64,000 nt of DNA from Kitasatospora sp. NBC_00240 (GTDB lineage: Bacteria > Actinomycetota > Actinomycetes > Streptomycetales > Streptomycetaceae): assembly GCF_026342405.1 (NCBI RefSeq), contig NZ_JAPEMU010000001.1, positions 4,898,001 through 4,962,000 on the forward strand, read 5' to 3'. The translations under genes and the position numbers were made by a program. This document shows, piece by piece, positions 41,850-50,179 of the stretch. Every line of letters begins with the position of its first letter. The stretch's first letter is position 1. The notes under the pieces were generated by a model that was not told the DNA's origin, did not search any database, and saw only the letters and a program-made list of their open reading frames with translations.

Positions 41850-42623
41850 CTAGCGCAGCTCGGCCGGCGGCGTCCGCGCCGCGTCCACCGGATCCACCCG
41901 CACCAGGCTGCCCCAGACCGCCATCCGGTAGCGCGAGGTGTAGACCGGCGTACAGGTCGTCAAGGTGATGTAGCGCCCGGGGGAGTGGTACGACGACCCC
42001 TCGGGCACCGGCGCGACCACACCCGTGTCGTACTTGGACGTCTCCGGCAGCGTCTCGTCCACCCGGTAGACGTACCAGCTGTCCTGGGTCTCCACCACGA
42101 TCGCGTCACCCGGCTTCAGCGCGTCCAGGTCGTGGAACTTGGCGCCGTGCCCGTCCCGGTGCGCCGCCAGCGCGAAGTTGCCGCTCTGCTCCCAGGGCAT
42201 CGCCGAGCGGTACGGCGTCTCGTACACCCCGGCCACCCCCTCGGCCAGCGTGGCGGCGTCCGTGCCCATCCGGATCAGCACCTGGTAGCCCGCGCCCATC
42301 GCCGGCACGTGCAGGAACCCGACGCCGTCCCCCGCCGCGTAGGTACGAACCGGCGGCGCGGCGGACGGCGGCGCCGACCAGGCGCTGCGCAGCTTGTCGG
42401 CGGCCAGGTCGGCGGTGCGGTCCGCCTGCACGTTCGTCCACCACAGGGAGTAGGTGGCGAACAGCGCCAGCAGCAGCCCGAGGGTGATCAGCAGCTCGCC
42501 GAACACCCCGAGCGCCACCATCGCGGGCCGCCGCCGGGCGGACCGGCCCGCCGGCGGGGCCGCCGGACCGTCCCCGGCCTCGTCCGCGAGTCCGTCCAAG
42601 GGGTCCGTCGACTGCTGGCTCAC
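41850..42623 (-). CDS. Class E sortase
   Basis: A 257-aa membrane-anchored transpeptidase. A cytoplasmic Arg-rich tail and one membrane span (about 35-62, ending LWWTNVQAD) precede the sortase barrel. The catalytic histidine is in FALAAHRDGHG (about 154), the cysteine in ITLTTCTPVYTSRYR (about 224), and the arginine four residues after YTS. Class E enzymes anchor chaplin-like proteins with LAXTG signals in streptomycetes. The GTG start has GAGGCGGAA upstream. A paralogue lies 47 bp upstream on the same strand. No sorting-signal protein is seen in the window. Confidence 0.88.
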   Translation of the reverse strand: MSQQSTDPLDGLADEAGDGPAAPPAGRSARRRPAMVALGVFGELLITLGLLLALFATYSLWWTNVQADRTADLAADKLRSAWSAPPSAAPPVRTYAAGDGVGFLHVPAMGAGYQVLIRMGTDAATLAEGVAGVYETPYRSAMPWEQSGNFALAAHRDGHGAKFHDLDALKPGDAIVVETQDSWYVYRVDETLPETSKYDTGVVAPVPEGSSYHSPGRYITLTTCTPVYTSRYRMAVWGSLVRVDPVDAARTPPAELR

Positions 42624-42670
42624 GCTGTTCCGCCTCGCTGTGCTCGGGGCCGCGGCCGGGCCGCCGCCGG

Positions 42671-43720
42671 CTACTGACCACCCGTCAGCGCGGCGGGCTT
42701 GCCCTCACCGCGCGGCCGCTCCTCGACCATCTTGCCAAAGACGATCAGCCGGTACTTGGAGGTGAACTCCGGTGTGCACGTGGTCAGCGTGATGTACCGG
42801 TCGGCCTTGGTGAAACCGGCGCCCTTCGGGACCGGCTGGATCACCCCGATGTTCGACGGCGGCGTCTCCGGGATCCCGCTGGTCACCTCGTACGTGTAGT
42901 ACGCGGTAGCGGTCTCCACCACGATCTTGTCGCCCTTGACCAGCTTGTTGATGTACCGGAACGGCTCGCCGTGGGTGTTGCGGTGCGCGGCCAGCGCGAA
43001 GTTGCCCGCCTTGTCCGCGGGCATCGCGGTACCCGTGTAGTGGCCCACCAGGCCCTTGTCGAGCACCTGGGCCTTGCCGGTGCCCTCGGCGATCGGCACC
43101 GTCAGCCCGAGCTTGGGCAGGTGGATGATCGCGAAGCCCTTGCCCGGCGCGAAGGCCTCCGGCGGCTTGTTCGGGTCCGGTGCCGGAGCCCCGGCCCCCG
43201 GCTGGGCCGCCGCGTCGAACTGGTGCTCCAGCTGGCTGCGCGCACCGCTCGCCGCAGCGTCCGCCTGCACGTTCGTCCACCACAGCTGGTACGAGACGAA
43301 GAGCAGCATCACCAGGCCGAGCGTTATGCACAGCTCGCCGATCATCCGGGCGAGCACCACGCCCTTCGGCTCCGCGGGCCGCTGCCCGCCCGCCGCGGCC
43401 CGCCCGGCCGCCCGCCGCCGACCACTGCCCGAACGCACCGCGAGGCGCCCCTGGGCCGCCCGCCGGCGCTCCGCCCGGCCACCGCCGGGCACGGGCGCAC
43501 CGGCCGTCAACGCGGCCTCCGGGATGGTCCGCAGCTGAAGGGTCTGGTCGGCCAGCCACGGGTACTCGGGCATCTCCTCGGCCGGGTACGGCTCGTAGAC
43601 CCCCCAGCCGTCCGGCTCCGCGTCGGCGCGGCCGCCGGCCGCCGGGTAACCGCCGGGAGCATCCGCGCCGTACGCGCCGCCCCCGGCCTGTGCGCGGCCC
43701 TCCGGGCGCACCGCCGTCAC
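42671..43720 (-). CDS. Class E sortase (longer paralogue)
   Basis: A 349-aa sortase with a 125-residue Pro/Arg-rich cytoplasmic N-terminus, a membrane span (about 125-150, ending LWWTNVQAD as in its neighbour) and the catalytic domain. Histidine is in FALAAHRNTHGEPF (about 242), cysteine in ITLTTCTPEFTSKYR (about 312). The two genes are clearly tandem duplicates. The start is uncertain: GTG at 43720 lies only four bases after the pabA stop with GAGGAC in front, and GTG at 43711 has better spacing. Translation is probably coupled to pabA. Confidence 0.87.
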   Translation of the reverse strand: MTAVRPEGRAQAGGGAYGADAPGGYPAAGGRADAEPDGWGVYEPYPAEEMPEYPWLADQTLQLRTIPEAALTAGAPVPGGGRAERRRAAQGRLAVRSGSGRRRAAGRAAAGGQRPAEPKGVVLARMIGELCITLGLVMLLFVSYQLWWTNVQADAAASGARSQLEHQFDAAAQPGAGAPAPDPNKPPEAFAPGKGFAIIHLPKLGLTVPIAEGTGKAQVLDKGLVGHYTGTAMPADKAGNFALAAHRNTHGEPFRYINKLVKGDKIVVETATAYYTYEVTSGIPETPPSNIGVIQPVPKGAGFTKADRYITLTTCTPEFTSKYRLIVFGKMVEERPRGEGKPAALTGGQ

Positions 43721-43724
43721 GTCC

Positions 43725-44387
43725 TCAGCCCCGACCGATCACCGGGGCGAGACCGGCCGAGCGGCCCACCGCCTCCGGATCGCCGCACTGTGCCAGCCAG
43801 TTGGCGAGCATCCGGTGCCCGCCCTCGGTGAGCACCGACTCCGGGTGGAACTGCACACCCTCCACCGGCAGTTCCCGGTGCCGCAGCCCCATGATCACGC
43901 CGCTCTCCGTCCGCGAGGTGACCACCAGCTCGTCCGGCACGGTGGCCGGCTCGACCGCCAGCGAGTGGTAGCGGGTCGCGGTCAACGGCGAGGGCAGGCC
44001 CTCGAAGACCCCGCCGTCCTCGTGCGTGACCAGCGAGGTCTTGCCGTGCAGCAGTTCGGGCGCCCGGTCGACCACCGCGCCGTACGCCACCGCGATCGAC
44101 TGCAGGCCCAGGCAGACACCGAAGACCGGCAGCCCGATCCCGGCGCAGTGGTGCACCATCTCGATGCAGACCCCGGCCTCCTCCGGCGCACCGGGGCCGG
44201 GCGAGAGCAGCACCCCGTCGAAGCCGTCGGCGCCGTCGCGGCGCACCGCGTGGCCGACCGTCACCTCGTCGTTGCGCACCACCTCGCAGGTGGCGCCCAA
44301 CTGGTACAGGTACTGGACCAGGTTGAAGACGAAACTGTCGTAGTTGTCCACGACCAGGATGCGGGGCGAGGTCGGCGGGGTGGTCAT
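43725..44387 (-). CDS. pabA: Anthranilate/para-aminobenzoate synthase glutamine amidotransferase subunit
   Basis: A 220-aa class I amidotransferase. It opens RILVVDNYDSFVFNLVQYL, with the oxyanion segment LSPGPGAPEEAG, the nucleophile in PVFGVCLGLQS (about 84) and the HPES histidine near 178. It supplies ammonia from glutamine to a TrpE- or PabB-type partner, which is not in this window; in actinobacteria this copy beside pknB may serve folate, tryptophan or both. The ATG at 44387 follows GGAG; a longer frame to 44441 lacks support. It leads an operon with the two sortases. Confidence 0.9.
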   Translation of the reverse strand: MTTPPTSPRILVVDNYDSFVFNLVQYLYQLGATCEVVRNDEVTVGHAVRRDGADGFDGVLLSPGPGAPEEAGVCIEMVHHCAGIGLPVFGVCLGLQSIAVAYGAVVDRAPELLHGKTSLVTHEDGGVFEGLPSPLTATRYHSLAVEPATVPDELVVTSRTESGVIMGLRHRELPVEGVQFHPESVLTEGGHRMLANWLAQCGDPEAVGRSAGLAPVIGRG

Positions 44388-44444
44388 ACGCACGCTACTC
44401 CGGTGAGATGCGGGGACTTGTGGGGTGGGAGGACGCGACACCGG

Positions 44445-44621
44445 TCAGCCGGCGCCGCCCTCCGGACCGTCCACCGTGACGTCGCCGAAGGGCAGCAGCG
44501 GCTCCGCCCACGGGAAGACGTACTGGAACAGGACGTAGACCACCCCCAGGACGAGGAGCAGCGCGAGGACGGCCCGGACCAGGGTGTTCCCCGGCAGATG
44601 GCGCCAGATCCAGCCGTACAT
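44445..44621 (-). CDS. Conserved 58-aa membrane protein
   Basis: A small protein starting MYGWIWRHLPGN, with one membrane span (about 15-36, rich in Leu and Val) and a short C-terminus (PLLPFGDVTVDGPEGGAG). GAGGGAGCACC lies in front of the ATG. The sequence resembles a short conserved streptomycete protein found at this locus between pabA and the DUF881 gene. The function is unknown; the position among wall-growth genes suggests an envelope role. Confidence 0.75.
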   Translation of the reverse strand: MYGWIWRHLPGNTLVRAVLALLLVLGVVYVLFQYVFPWAEPLLPFGDVTVDGPEGGAG

Positions 44622-44725
44622 GGTGCTCCCTCGACGTAAAGGTTGGGCTCAAGACTAGACCGCGCACCGGGCCGCGGCGGTTCCCGTCAGCCGCTTCGGC
44701 CCCGGCGCCCACGGTCCGGCGCCGT

Positions 44726-45493
44726 TCACTGGCCGCTCGCCGAACGCAGGTCCACCGTGCCGGAGTAGCCCGGCACCGACAGGTCCCCGCTCTCCTGGAC
44801 CTTCCAGCCCAGGCCGTAGGCCTGCACGTACTGCAGGTAGTTGCGGATCGTCGGGTCCGCCTCCACCGCCGACCGCAGCGCCTCGGTCCGCCCCACCGCC
44901 CTGATCACGTACGGCGGCGAGTACACCCGGCCCTGCAGCAGCAGGGTGTTGCCCACGCAGCGCACCGCGCTGGTCGAGATCAGCCGCTGGTCCATCACCT
45001 GGATGCCCTCGGCCCCGCCCCGCCACAGCGCGTTCACCACCGCCTGGATGTCCTGCTGGTGGATCACCAGGTCGTTGACGCCCGGCGCGGGCACCCCGGG
45101 GATGCGCGCGGTCGCGTTCGGCGGCGCGTCGTTCAGCGTGACGGTCAGCCCGGGACCGGCCAGCGGCTCCAGCGCGGAACCCTGCTGCAGCGCCCCCAGC
45201 AGGGCGGCGTCCGCCGGACTGCCCTGCTGCTGGGTGAGCTCCTCGGCCCGCTCCTGGAGATCGGCCAGCTGCGCCTGCGCCTGCTGGTTCTGCGCACTGC
45301 GCTGGCGTATGACGTCGCTCAGCCGCAGCAGCGAATCGTCGGTCCGCAGATCGGTGCCGCGGGCGGCGTGCGCGCTGACGTAGAAGAGCAGCCCTGCCAG
45401 TGCGAAGACGGCGCAGGTCAGGGCACGCCCGACAATTCGGGTGCCGCCGGCACGGGTGGGGGCAGGTTCAGGGAGAATCGACAAATTCGGCAC
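44726..45493 (-). CDS. DUF881-family membrane-anchored protein
   Basis: A 255-aa protein. One membrane span (about 23-45) is followed by a coiled coil (about 52-92, QAQLADLQERAEELTQQQG). The DUF881 domain then spans about 105-250 (GPGLTVTLNDAP, VNALWRGGAEGIQVMDQRL, GNTLLLQGRVYSPPYVIRAVG). The family is widespread beside crgA in actinobacteria and in Firmicutes division clusters, but has no proven activity. The GTG follows GAAGGAG. It diverges from crgA, so the 204-bp gap is a shared promoter region. Confidence 0.87.
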   Translation of the reverse strand: MPNLSILPEPAPTRAGGTRIVGRALTCAVFALAGLLFYVSAHAARGTDLRTDDSLLRLSDVIRQRSAQNQQAQAQLADLQERAEELTQQQGSPADAALLGALQQGSALEPLAGPGLTVTLNDAPPNATARIPGVPAPGVNDLVIHQQDIQAVVNALWRGGAEGIQVMDQRLISTSAVRCVGNTLLLQGRVYSPPYVIRAVGRTEALRSAVEADPTIRNYLQYVQAYGLGWKVQESGDLSVPGYSGTVDLRSASGQ

Positions 45494-45697
45494 CGTACCC
45501 TTATCTCCTTCGGACCCGCCGAACCACTACGCTAACGGACGCCGGTGGCATGTGCGGAGCCCCCGGCAGGTATGCCCCCCGGGCCCGCCCGGAGCATTCC
45601 TGCCGTACGGCGCCCCGCACACCCGGTCCGTCCCCACCGCCGCCCCGCCCCGCTGCACCCTGCGCGGTCTCACAGCGCATCGACAGGAGAGCTCCTC

Positions 45698-45952
45698 GTG
45701 CCGAAGTCTCGACTCCGCAAGAAGTCCGACTACACCCCGCCGCCGTCCACGACGACCGCGGTGAAGCTCAGCTCAGGCCGCAGCTGGGTCGCCCCGCTGA
45801 TGCTGGCGCTGTTCCTGGTCGGCCTGGTGTGGATCGTCACCTACTACGTGACGAGCGGCAGCTACCCGGTGGAGAGCTGGCGCAACTGGAACATCCTGGT
45901 GGGCTTCGGCTTCATCGCGGCGGGCTTCGGCGTCTCCACCCAGTGGAAGTAG
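45698..45952 (+). CDS. crgA: Cell division protein CrgA
   Basis: An 84-aa protein of full CrgA length. A basic, proline-containing N-terminus (MPKSRLRKKSDYTPPP) is followed by two membrane spans (about 31-52 and 64-80) joined by a short loop ending ESWRNWNILVGFG. CrgA localises to division sites, binds FtsZ and PBPs, and in Streptomyces coordinates sporulation septation with growth. The GTG start has AGGAGAG in front. The DnaA-box cluster lies downstream. Confidence 0.95.
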   Translation: MPKSRLRKKSDYTPPPSTTTAVKLSSGRSWVAPLMLALFLVGLVWIVTYYVTSGSYPVESWRNWNILVGFGFIAAGFGVSTQWK

Positions 45953-46497
45953 GCCCGGCGAACTGAGCCCGGCCGGCCGCCAGGCCCCGTGCTCCCCCGC
46001 TGCGCCACGCCCTGCCCCACCCGGCCCGCCCCGGCCATGCACTGCCCCGCCGTGCCCTCGACCGCCCTGTTCCGCCGGGCGGCGCGCAGGGCTGCCCGGC
46101 GCTGCCCTGTGCTGCCCGGGTGCCGTCATCGGCGGCCCGGCCGGCCGCTCGGCGCGCCTGCCGGGGGCGCCGCCGCCATGGTCCGCGGTCACACCTTCCG
46201 CTTATCCACATGGTTATCCACACTGGGGAAAAGTCTCCCCAGCCTGTGGATAACTTTCCCGGACCGCGCTGTCCACAGGGTCGCCCCGCACCCCGCCGAC
46301 CTCGGAGCGACACAGCAGGACGCGCGTAGAACGACCACGTGCAAACCGCTGTGCGAAACACTTGTGCACAGCGCCCCGCCCGCTGTGGACAACGCCTGAC
46401 CCCGCCTCAGAGCACAGGCCGCGGCCGGACACCCGCACGGGAATCGATCGGACGTCCGACCCCGGCATCCTGCCGGCCGGCCCGGCGCCCCGCCGGC
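45953..46497. other. 545-bp gap between convergent crgA and rhomboid genes
   Basis: The first 240 bp are C-rich low-complexity sequence. From 46200 to 46395 the composition becomes clearly more AT-rich and carries the DnaA-box cluster annotated separately. No gene is supported on either strand. Confidence 0.7.
46202..46392. promoter_or_regulatory. Cluster of DnaA boxes outside oriC
   Basis: Six 9-mers lie in 191 bases. Perfect TTATCCACA occurs at 46202-46210 and 46214-46222 (plus) and 46245-46253 (minus). A perfect TTGTCCACA lies at 46384-46392 (minus). One-mismatch sites are CTGTCCACA at 46269-46277 and TTGTGCACA at 46362-46370 (both plus). The second and third boxes face each other around CTGGGGA/TCCCCAG (46223-46242), making an extended dyad. 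No divergent promoters are served here, since crgA and the rhomboid gene converge. Such clusters titrate DnaA in other bacteria, including Streptomyces. Confidence 0.8.
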
Positions 46498-47493
46498 TCA
46501 GCCGTTGAGCAGAGCCGTCTGCAGCACCACCGCGCCGACCACGACGCCCAGCATCAGCAGCACCGCCGCCCCCTGGACGAGGTTGCGGCGCTCCCGCGGG
46601 GCGTACATCAGCCCGAAGCCCATGGCCGCCCCGGCCAGCAGTCCCCCGATGTGCGCCCGCCAGTCGATCCCGGACACCGAGAACGTGATCACCAGGTTGA
46701 AGACCAGCAGGGCGATCACCGGCCCGAGCGGTGTCCTGGTCCGCAGGAACAGCACCACGGTCGCCCCGAACAGTCCGAAGATCGCTCCGGACGCCCCGAG
46801 CGAGTTCATGTAGTCCCCGGCGATCAGGTACGCCAACGCGCTGCCGGCCAGCCCGGACACCAGGTAGAGCGCCAGGTAGCGGATACGCCCGAGCGCCTGC
46901 TCCAGCATCGGCCCCATCCACCAGAGCGCCAGCATGTTGGTCGCGATGTGCCAGATGGCGATGTGCAGGAAGGTCGCGGTCAGCAGCCGGTACCACTGGC
47001 CCGGCCCCTCCGCGACCCCGTGCGGCCAGCCGTCGTACCGCGGGCTCACGCTGAGCAGCGAGAGGTCGTTCGCCAGCCAGGGCTTGTAGACGTAGGCGGC
47101 CAGCAGGAAGACCACCAGGTTGATCCCGATCAGGATCTTGGTGACCAGCGCGCCGTCCCGGACCGGCTGCCCGCCGAAGCGCGTGGTGGCCTTCCGGGCC
47201 GCCGCCTGCCCCCCGCCGGCGACGCACTCCGGGCAGTGGAAGCCGACCGAGGCGCTGACCATGCACCGGGGGCAGATCGGCCGCCCGCAGCGGGCGCAGC
47301 CGATCGCGGTCTCCTGCTCGGGGTGCCGGTAGCAGCCGGGCAGCGGCGGGTGCGCGGCGCCGGGCGGCCCGGAGCCGTCCGCGGCCCGGTCGGGCCGCCC
47401 GCCCGGCGGCCGAGGTCCGTCCGCCGGCTGGTCGTCCCGGCCGGCCGGCCGCTGGGGCCGGTCCGCCGGCTGCTGGGGCTCATCCGGGAGCAT
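46498..47493 (-). CDS. Rhomboid-family intramembrane serine protease
   Basis: A 331-aa protein. A Pro/Arg-rich N-terminus of about 50 residues is followed by a cysteine-rich zinc-ribbon-like segment (CARCGRPICPRCM and HCPECV, about 67-90). Six to seven membrane spans then carry the catalytic serine in LGASGAIFGL (about 229) and the histidine in WRAHIGGLLAG (about 281). WHIATNMLALWWMG is the conserved loop. Substrates are unknown. ATG at 47493 has GAAGGG upstream and is preferred to ATG at 47511. Confidence 0.9.
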   Translation of the reverse strand: MLPDEPQQPADRPQRPAGRDDQPADGPRPPGGRPDRAADGSGPPGAAHPPLPGCYRHPEQETAIGCARCGRPICPRCMVSASVGFHCPECVAGGGQAAARKATTRFGGQPVRDGALVTKILIGINLVVFLLAAYVYKPWLANDLSLLSVSPRYDGWPHGVAEGPGQWYRLLTATFLHIAIWHIATNMLALWWMGPMLEQALGRIRYLALYLVSGLAGSALAYLIAGDYMNSLGASGAIFGLFGATVVLFLRTRTPLGPVIALLVFNLVITFSVSGIDWRAHIGGLLAGAAMGFGLMYAPRERRNLVQGAAVLLMLGVVVGAVVLQTALLNG

Positions 47494-47579
47494 CCGGGAT
47501 TCCCTTCTCATGGCCGATCCCGGTGACGCCGCCGCCGTACGGGGCACCACCGGGATCGCCAGGCTACTGCGGGTCCGCG

Positions 47580-48104
47580 TCAGCGGCGGGTGATCTCGAC
47601 CGACTCGATCACGACATCGTCCACCGGGCGGTCCTCCGCCTTGGTGGGCGTCGCCGAGATCTCCTGGACGACCTTCCGGCTCGCCTCGTCGGCGACCTCG
47701 CCGAAGATGGTGTGCTTGCGGGTCAGCCAGGTGGTCGGCGCCACGGTCACGAAGAACTGCGAGCCGTTGGTGGCGGGGCCGGAGTTGGCCATCGCCAGCA
47801 GGTAGGGCTTGGTGAAGGCGAGGTCCGGGTGGAACTCGTCGGCGAACCGGTAGCCCGGGCCGCCGGTGCCGAGCCCGAGCGGGTCCCCGCCCTGGATCAT
47901 GAAGTTCTCGATCACGCGGTGGAAGATCGTGCCGTCGTACAGGCGGTCCTTGGAGGTCACGCCGGTGCGCGGGTGGGTCCACTCCCGACCGCCCTCGGCC
48001 AGCTCCACGAAGTTCGCCACCGTCTTGGGGGCGTGGTTCGGGAAGAGCTTGATCACGATGTCGCCGCGGTTGGTCTTGAGAGTGGCGAACAGTTCCTCGG
48101 CCAC
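47580..48104 (-). CDS. ppiA: Cyclophilin-type peptidyl-prolyl cis-trans isomerase
   Basis: A 174-aa cytoplasmic cyclophilin, with no signal peptide. Core motifs are YDGTIFHRVIENFMIQGGDP (about 56-75) with the catalytic Arg, MANSGPATNGSQFFVT (about 105-120), and KHTIFGEV. It catalyses proline isomerisation in protein folding. The GTG start has AGGAAGG in front. Its place between the rhomboid gene and the tRNA-Ala side mirrors ppiA at the mycobacterial origin. It diverges from the DUF5324 gene. Confidence 0.94.
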   Translation of the reverse strand: MAEELFATLKTNRGDIVIKLFPNHAPKTVANFVELAEGGREWTHPRTGVTSKDRLYDGTIFHRVIENFMIQGGDPLGLGTGGPGYRFADEFHPDLAFTKPYLLAMANSGPATNGSQFFVTVAPTTWLTRKHTIFGEVADEASRKVVQEISATPTKAEDRPVDDVVIESVEITRR

Positions 48105-48392
48105 GGACTGCCTTCCTGTCTACGTCGTTGACAGCAGAAATCATCCCACGCCACGACCACGGGTGAGCCGTACATCTGTACGAATACTCCCCCCTGGGTC
48201 GCCGCCTGCCCGCCCGACTCCGGCCGCCGCGCCGCCACCCGGCACCCGCGCGGCACCCGCGGGCCGGACGGGACGGATCCCGGCGGCCCCGCTTACGGCC
48301 CATCCCGGCGTGCCGGTGGACAAATCGGGATGCATGATCAGCTATCAGGTGGATATGTGCATAAGTGGACGCCACCGAGGAGGAGAGATCTC

Positions 48393-49346
48393 GTGACCCG
48401 TTTGGACTCAGCTCGTGAGACGGCCGACAAGACCAAGGAGACCCTCGCGCCCTACGCCGCCAGCGCGAAGGACACCGCGCTGCACCTCGCGGGCGAGGCC
48501 AAGCAGCGCGTAGGCCCCGCGCTGGAGGCCATCGGCCCCAAGGTCGGCGAGACGGCCGAACGGGCCTGGAGCGGCGCGACCAACACCGCACGCAGTGCCC
48601 GCACCCAGTACGACAAGCACCTCGCGCCCCAGTTCGGCCAGGCCTTCTCGCACCTGCCGCCCGAGGCGCAGCAGAACGCCCTCAAGGCCTTCCACCGGGC
48701 CCAGGAGGCCGCCCTGGCCGCCCGGCTGTCGGCCGCGAAGATGGCCGGGCAGACCAAGGCCACGATCGGGCCCAAGGTCGCCCAGGCCGTCGAGGAGGCC
48801 CGCAGCACGGTCGTCCCGGTCGCCCAGGAGGCGCAGATCCGCGGCGCCGCGGCCCTCACCGCGCTGCAGGGCCATGTGACCGCCTCCGAGATCAGCGACC
48901 TGGCCGCCAAGAACGCCAAGAAGGAGCAGCGCAACGGCTGGGCCACCGGCCTCGCCGTGGCCGGGACCCTCGCGGTCGGCAGCGGTGTGATCGCCTGGCA
49001 GTGGTGGCGCCGGCAGAGCAACCCTGAGTGGCTGATCGAGCCGCCGGCCGTCCAGGCCTCGCCGAACACCACCCACGGCAGCGGCAGCGGCAGCGGCAGC
49101 GGATCCACCGGCGCACACGCCACCGGCAGCACCGGCAGCTCCGCCGCGGCCGGCGGCACCGCGAACGGCAGCCCCACCGGCGGGGGATCGACAGCCCCGG
49201 TCAACGGCTCCGGACCGGCCGACCCGACCGACCGGCCGCCCACCGACTCCACCACCCCCAAGCCCGGCCCCACGCCGCCGCCCCCCGGCAAGCCCGGCCC
49301 CGGCGACGACCACCCGAAGCCGCACGACCCGCGCAAGCCGCACTGA
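48393..49346 (+). CDS. DUF5324-family protein
   Basis: A 317-aa protein. The first 185 residues are long amphipathic helices rich in Ala, Lys and Gln (RETADKTKETLAPYAASAKD), resembling apolipoprotein-like repeats. One membrane span follows (about 191-212, WATGLAVAGTLAVGSGVIAW), then a Gly/Ser/Pro-rich tail containing a (GS) run and a PGPTPPPPGKPGPG segment. GTG at 48393 has GAGGAGGAGAG upstream. It lies where mycobacteria carry cwsA, a wall-synthesis membrane protein, but sequence similarity is not evident. Function unknown. Confidence 0.8.
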   Translation: MTRLDSARETADKTKETLAPYAASAKDTALHLAGEAKQRVGPALEAIGPKVGETAERAWSGATNTARSARTQYDKHLAPQFGQAFSHLPPEAQQNALKAFHRAQEAALAARLSAAKMAGQTKATIGPKVAQAVEEARSTVVPVAQEAQIRGAAALTALQGHVTASEISDLAAKNAKKEQRNGWATGLAVAGTLAVGSGVIAWQWWRRQSNPEWLIEPPAVQASPNTTHGSGSGSGSGSTGAHATGSTGSSAAAGGTANGSPTGGGSTAPVNGSGPADPTDRPPTDSTTPKPGPTPPPPGKPGPGDDHPKPHDPRKPH

Positions 49347-49365
49347 CCGGGCTCCCCGCGGAAAA

Positions 49366-49409
49366 CGCAATCGGCCGCCGACCTGATCACAGGTCAGCGG
49401 CCGATTGCG
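49366..49409 (-). terminator. Terminator of tRNA-Ala (probably bidirectional)
   Basis: A 13-bp outer stem (49366-49378 with 49397-49409) and a 5-bp inner stem are separated by one mismatch around a six-base loop. On the minus strand the hairpin is followed by GTTTTC. Confidence 0.85.
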
Positions 49410-49421
49410 GATCGAACACTG

Positions 49422-49494
49422 TGGAGCTTAGGAGACTCGAACTCCTGACATCTGCCTTGCAAAGGCAGCGCTCTACCAACTGAGCTAAAGCCCC
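49422..49494 (-). tRNA. tRNA-Ala (anticodon TGC)
   Basis: A 73-nt tRNA. The acceptor GGGGCTT pairs with AAGCTCC (one G-U). The D-arm is GCTC-AGTTGGTA-GAGC. The anticodon stem CTGCC/GGCAG holds the loop TTTGCAA. The T-arm is AGGAG-TTCGAGT-CTCCT. CCA is not encoded. With the tRNA-Ile at 51946 it forms the pair that lies near gyrA in many actinobacteria. Confidence 0.96.
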
Positions 49495-49656
49495 GTGACG
49501 GCACTGTGCGCACCGTCAGGCACTAGCGTACCGGGTCCTGGCGCGAATCCCACCTGGGTATCCCCCGCAGCCGTGCACAGGCCAGGACGGCCCCAACCGT
49601 CGGGCTGGGGCCGACCGGCCCGGGGAGCACCGTGGGTGCTCCCGAAGATCGTCGAT

Positions 49657-49788
49657 TCAGCGCGCGCCGGCCGGCACCGGGTCGGTGGCCTCGGTCCACA
49701 GATCCTGCTCGGCGCGGTCCGCCTGGACCTGACGGTAGACAAAGAAGCCGCCGAGGGCGACCAGGGCGACCAGGAGAAGCTTCTTCAC
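49657..49788 (-). CDS. DLW-39 family protein
   Basis: A 43-aa membrane protein: KKLLLVALVALGGFFVYRQ (one span, residues 2-20), then the charged helix QADRAEQDLWTEATDPVP that contains the DLW motif naming the family. The length and both elements match the family throughout. The GTG has GAGGTCC upstream. Function unknown; it is conserved next to the tRNA-Ala/gyrA locus in streptomycetes. Confidence 0.85.
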   Translation of the reverse strand: MKKLLLVALVALGGFFVYRQVQADRAEQDLWTEATDPVPAGAR

Positions 49789-50179
49789 CGCGGGACCTCG
49801 TCCTTCTTGCGTTGCGAACTCGGCACCAATGGCTCCGGCCGGAGTGGCCGGACGGCGAGTCCGGGAAATTTCGAGCACGAACAGGCAGCCGGAGTGGCAG
49901 ACCGCCTTGCGGCCGATGATACACACCGGTGTCCCAATCGTGACCAGCCGCCACCGGGCCAACCGGCCGGTCCGGCGGCGGGATTGACGCCATGCCCCCT
50001 GTCGTACGGTCGGCCCGGCGCACCCGGACGGCCCCGCCGCCGTCCGGCGCGGGGTCACCTCTCCGTCGGCCCTCCAAGGGGCCGTCCCACCGCCTCCCGG
50101 GCCCGCCGGCGGGCCGGTCAGGTGGCGGGCCCGATCCGGTCAGGTCAGGTCCGGTGGCAGGGCATGGTCCTCGCTGCTG
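49789..50179. other. 391-bp gap upstream of the DLW-39 gene
   Basis: It contains an AT-richer stretch at about 49860-49945 that may be the DLW-39 promoter. A short stem CCGGACGG/CCGTCCGG (50024-50047, eight-base loop) may terminate the DUF6191 transcript. No gene is supported. Confidence 0.5.

Noticed and set aside
46498..48591. 697-codon minus-strand frame covering both rhomboid and ppiA
   Set aside because: Cyclophilin is encoded in another frame in this interval. The extension before the rhomboid N-terminus is Arg/Gly-rich noise.
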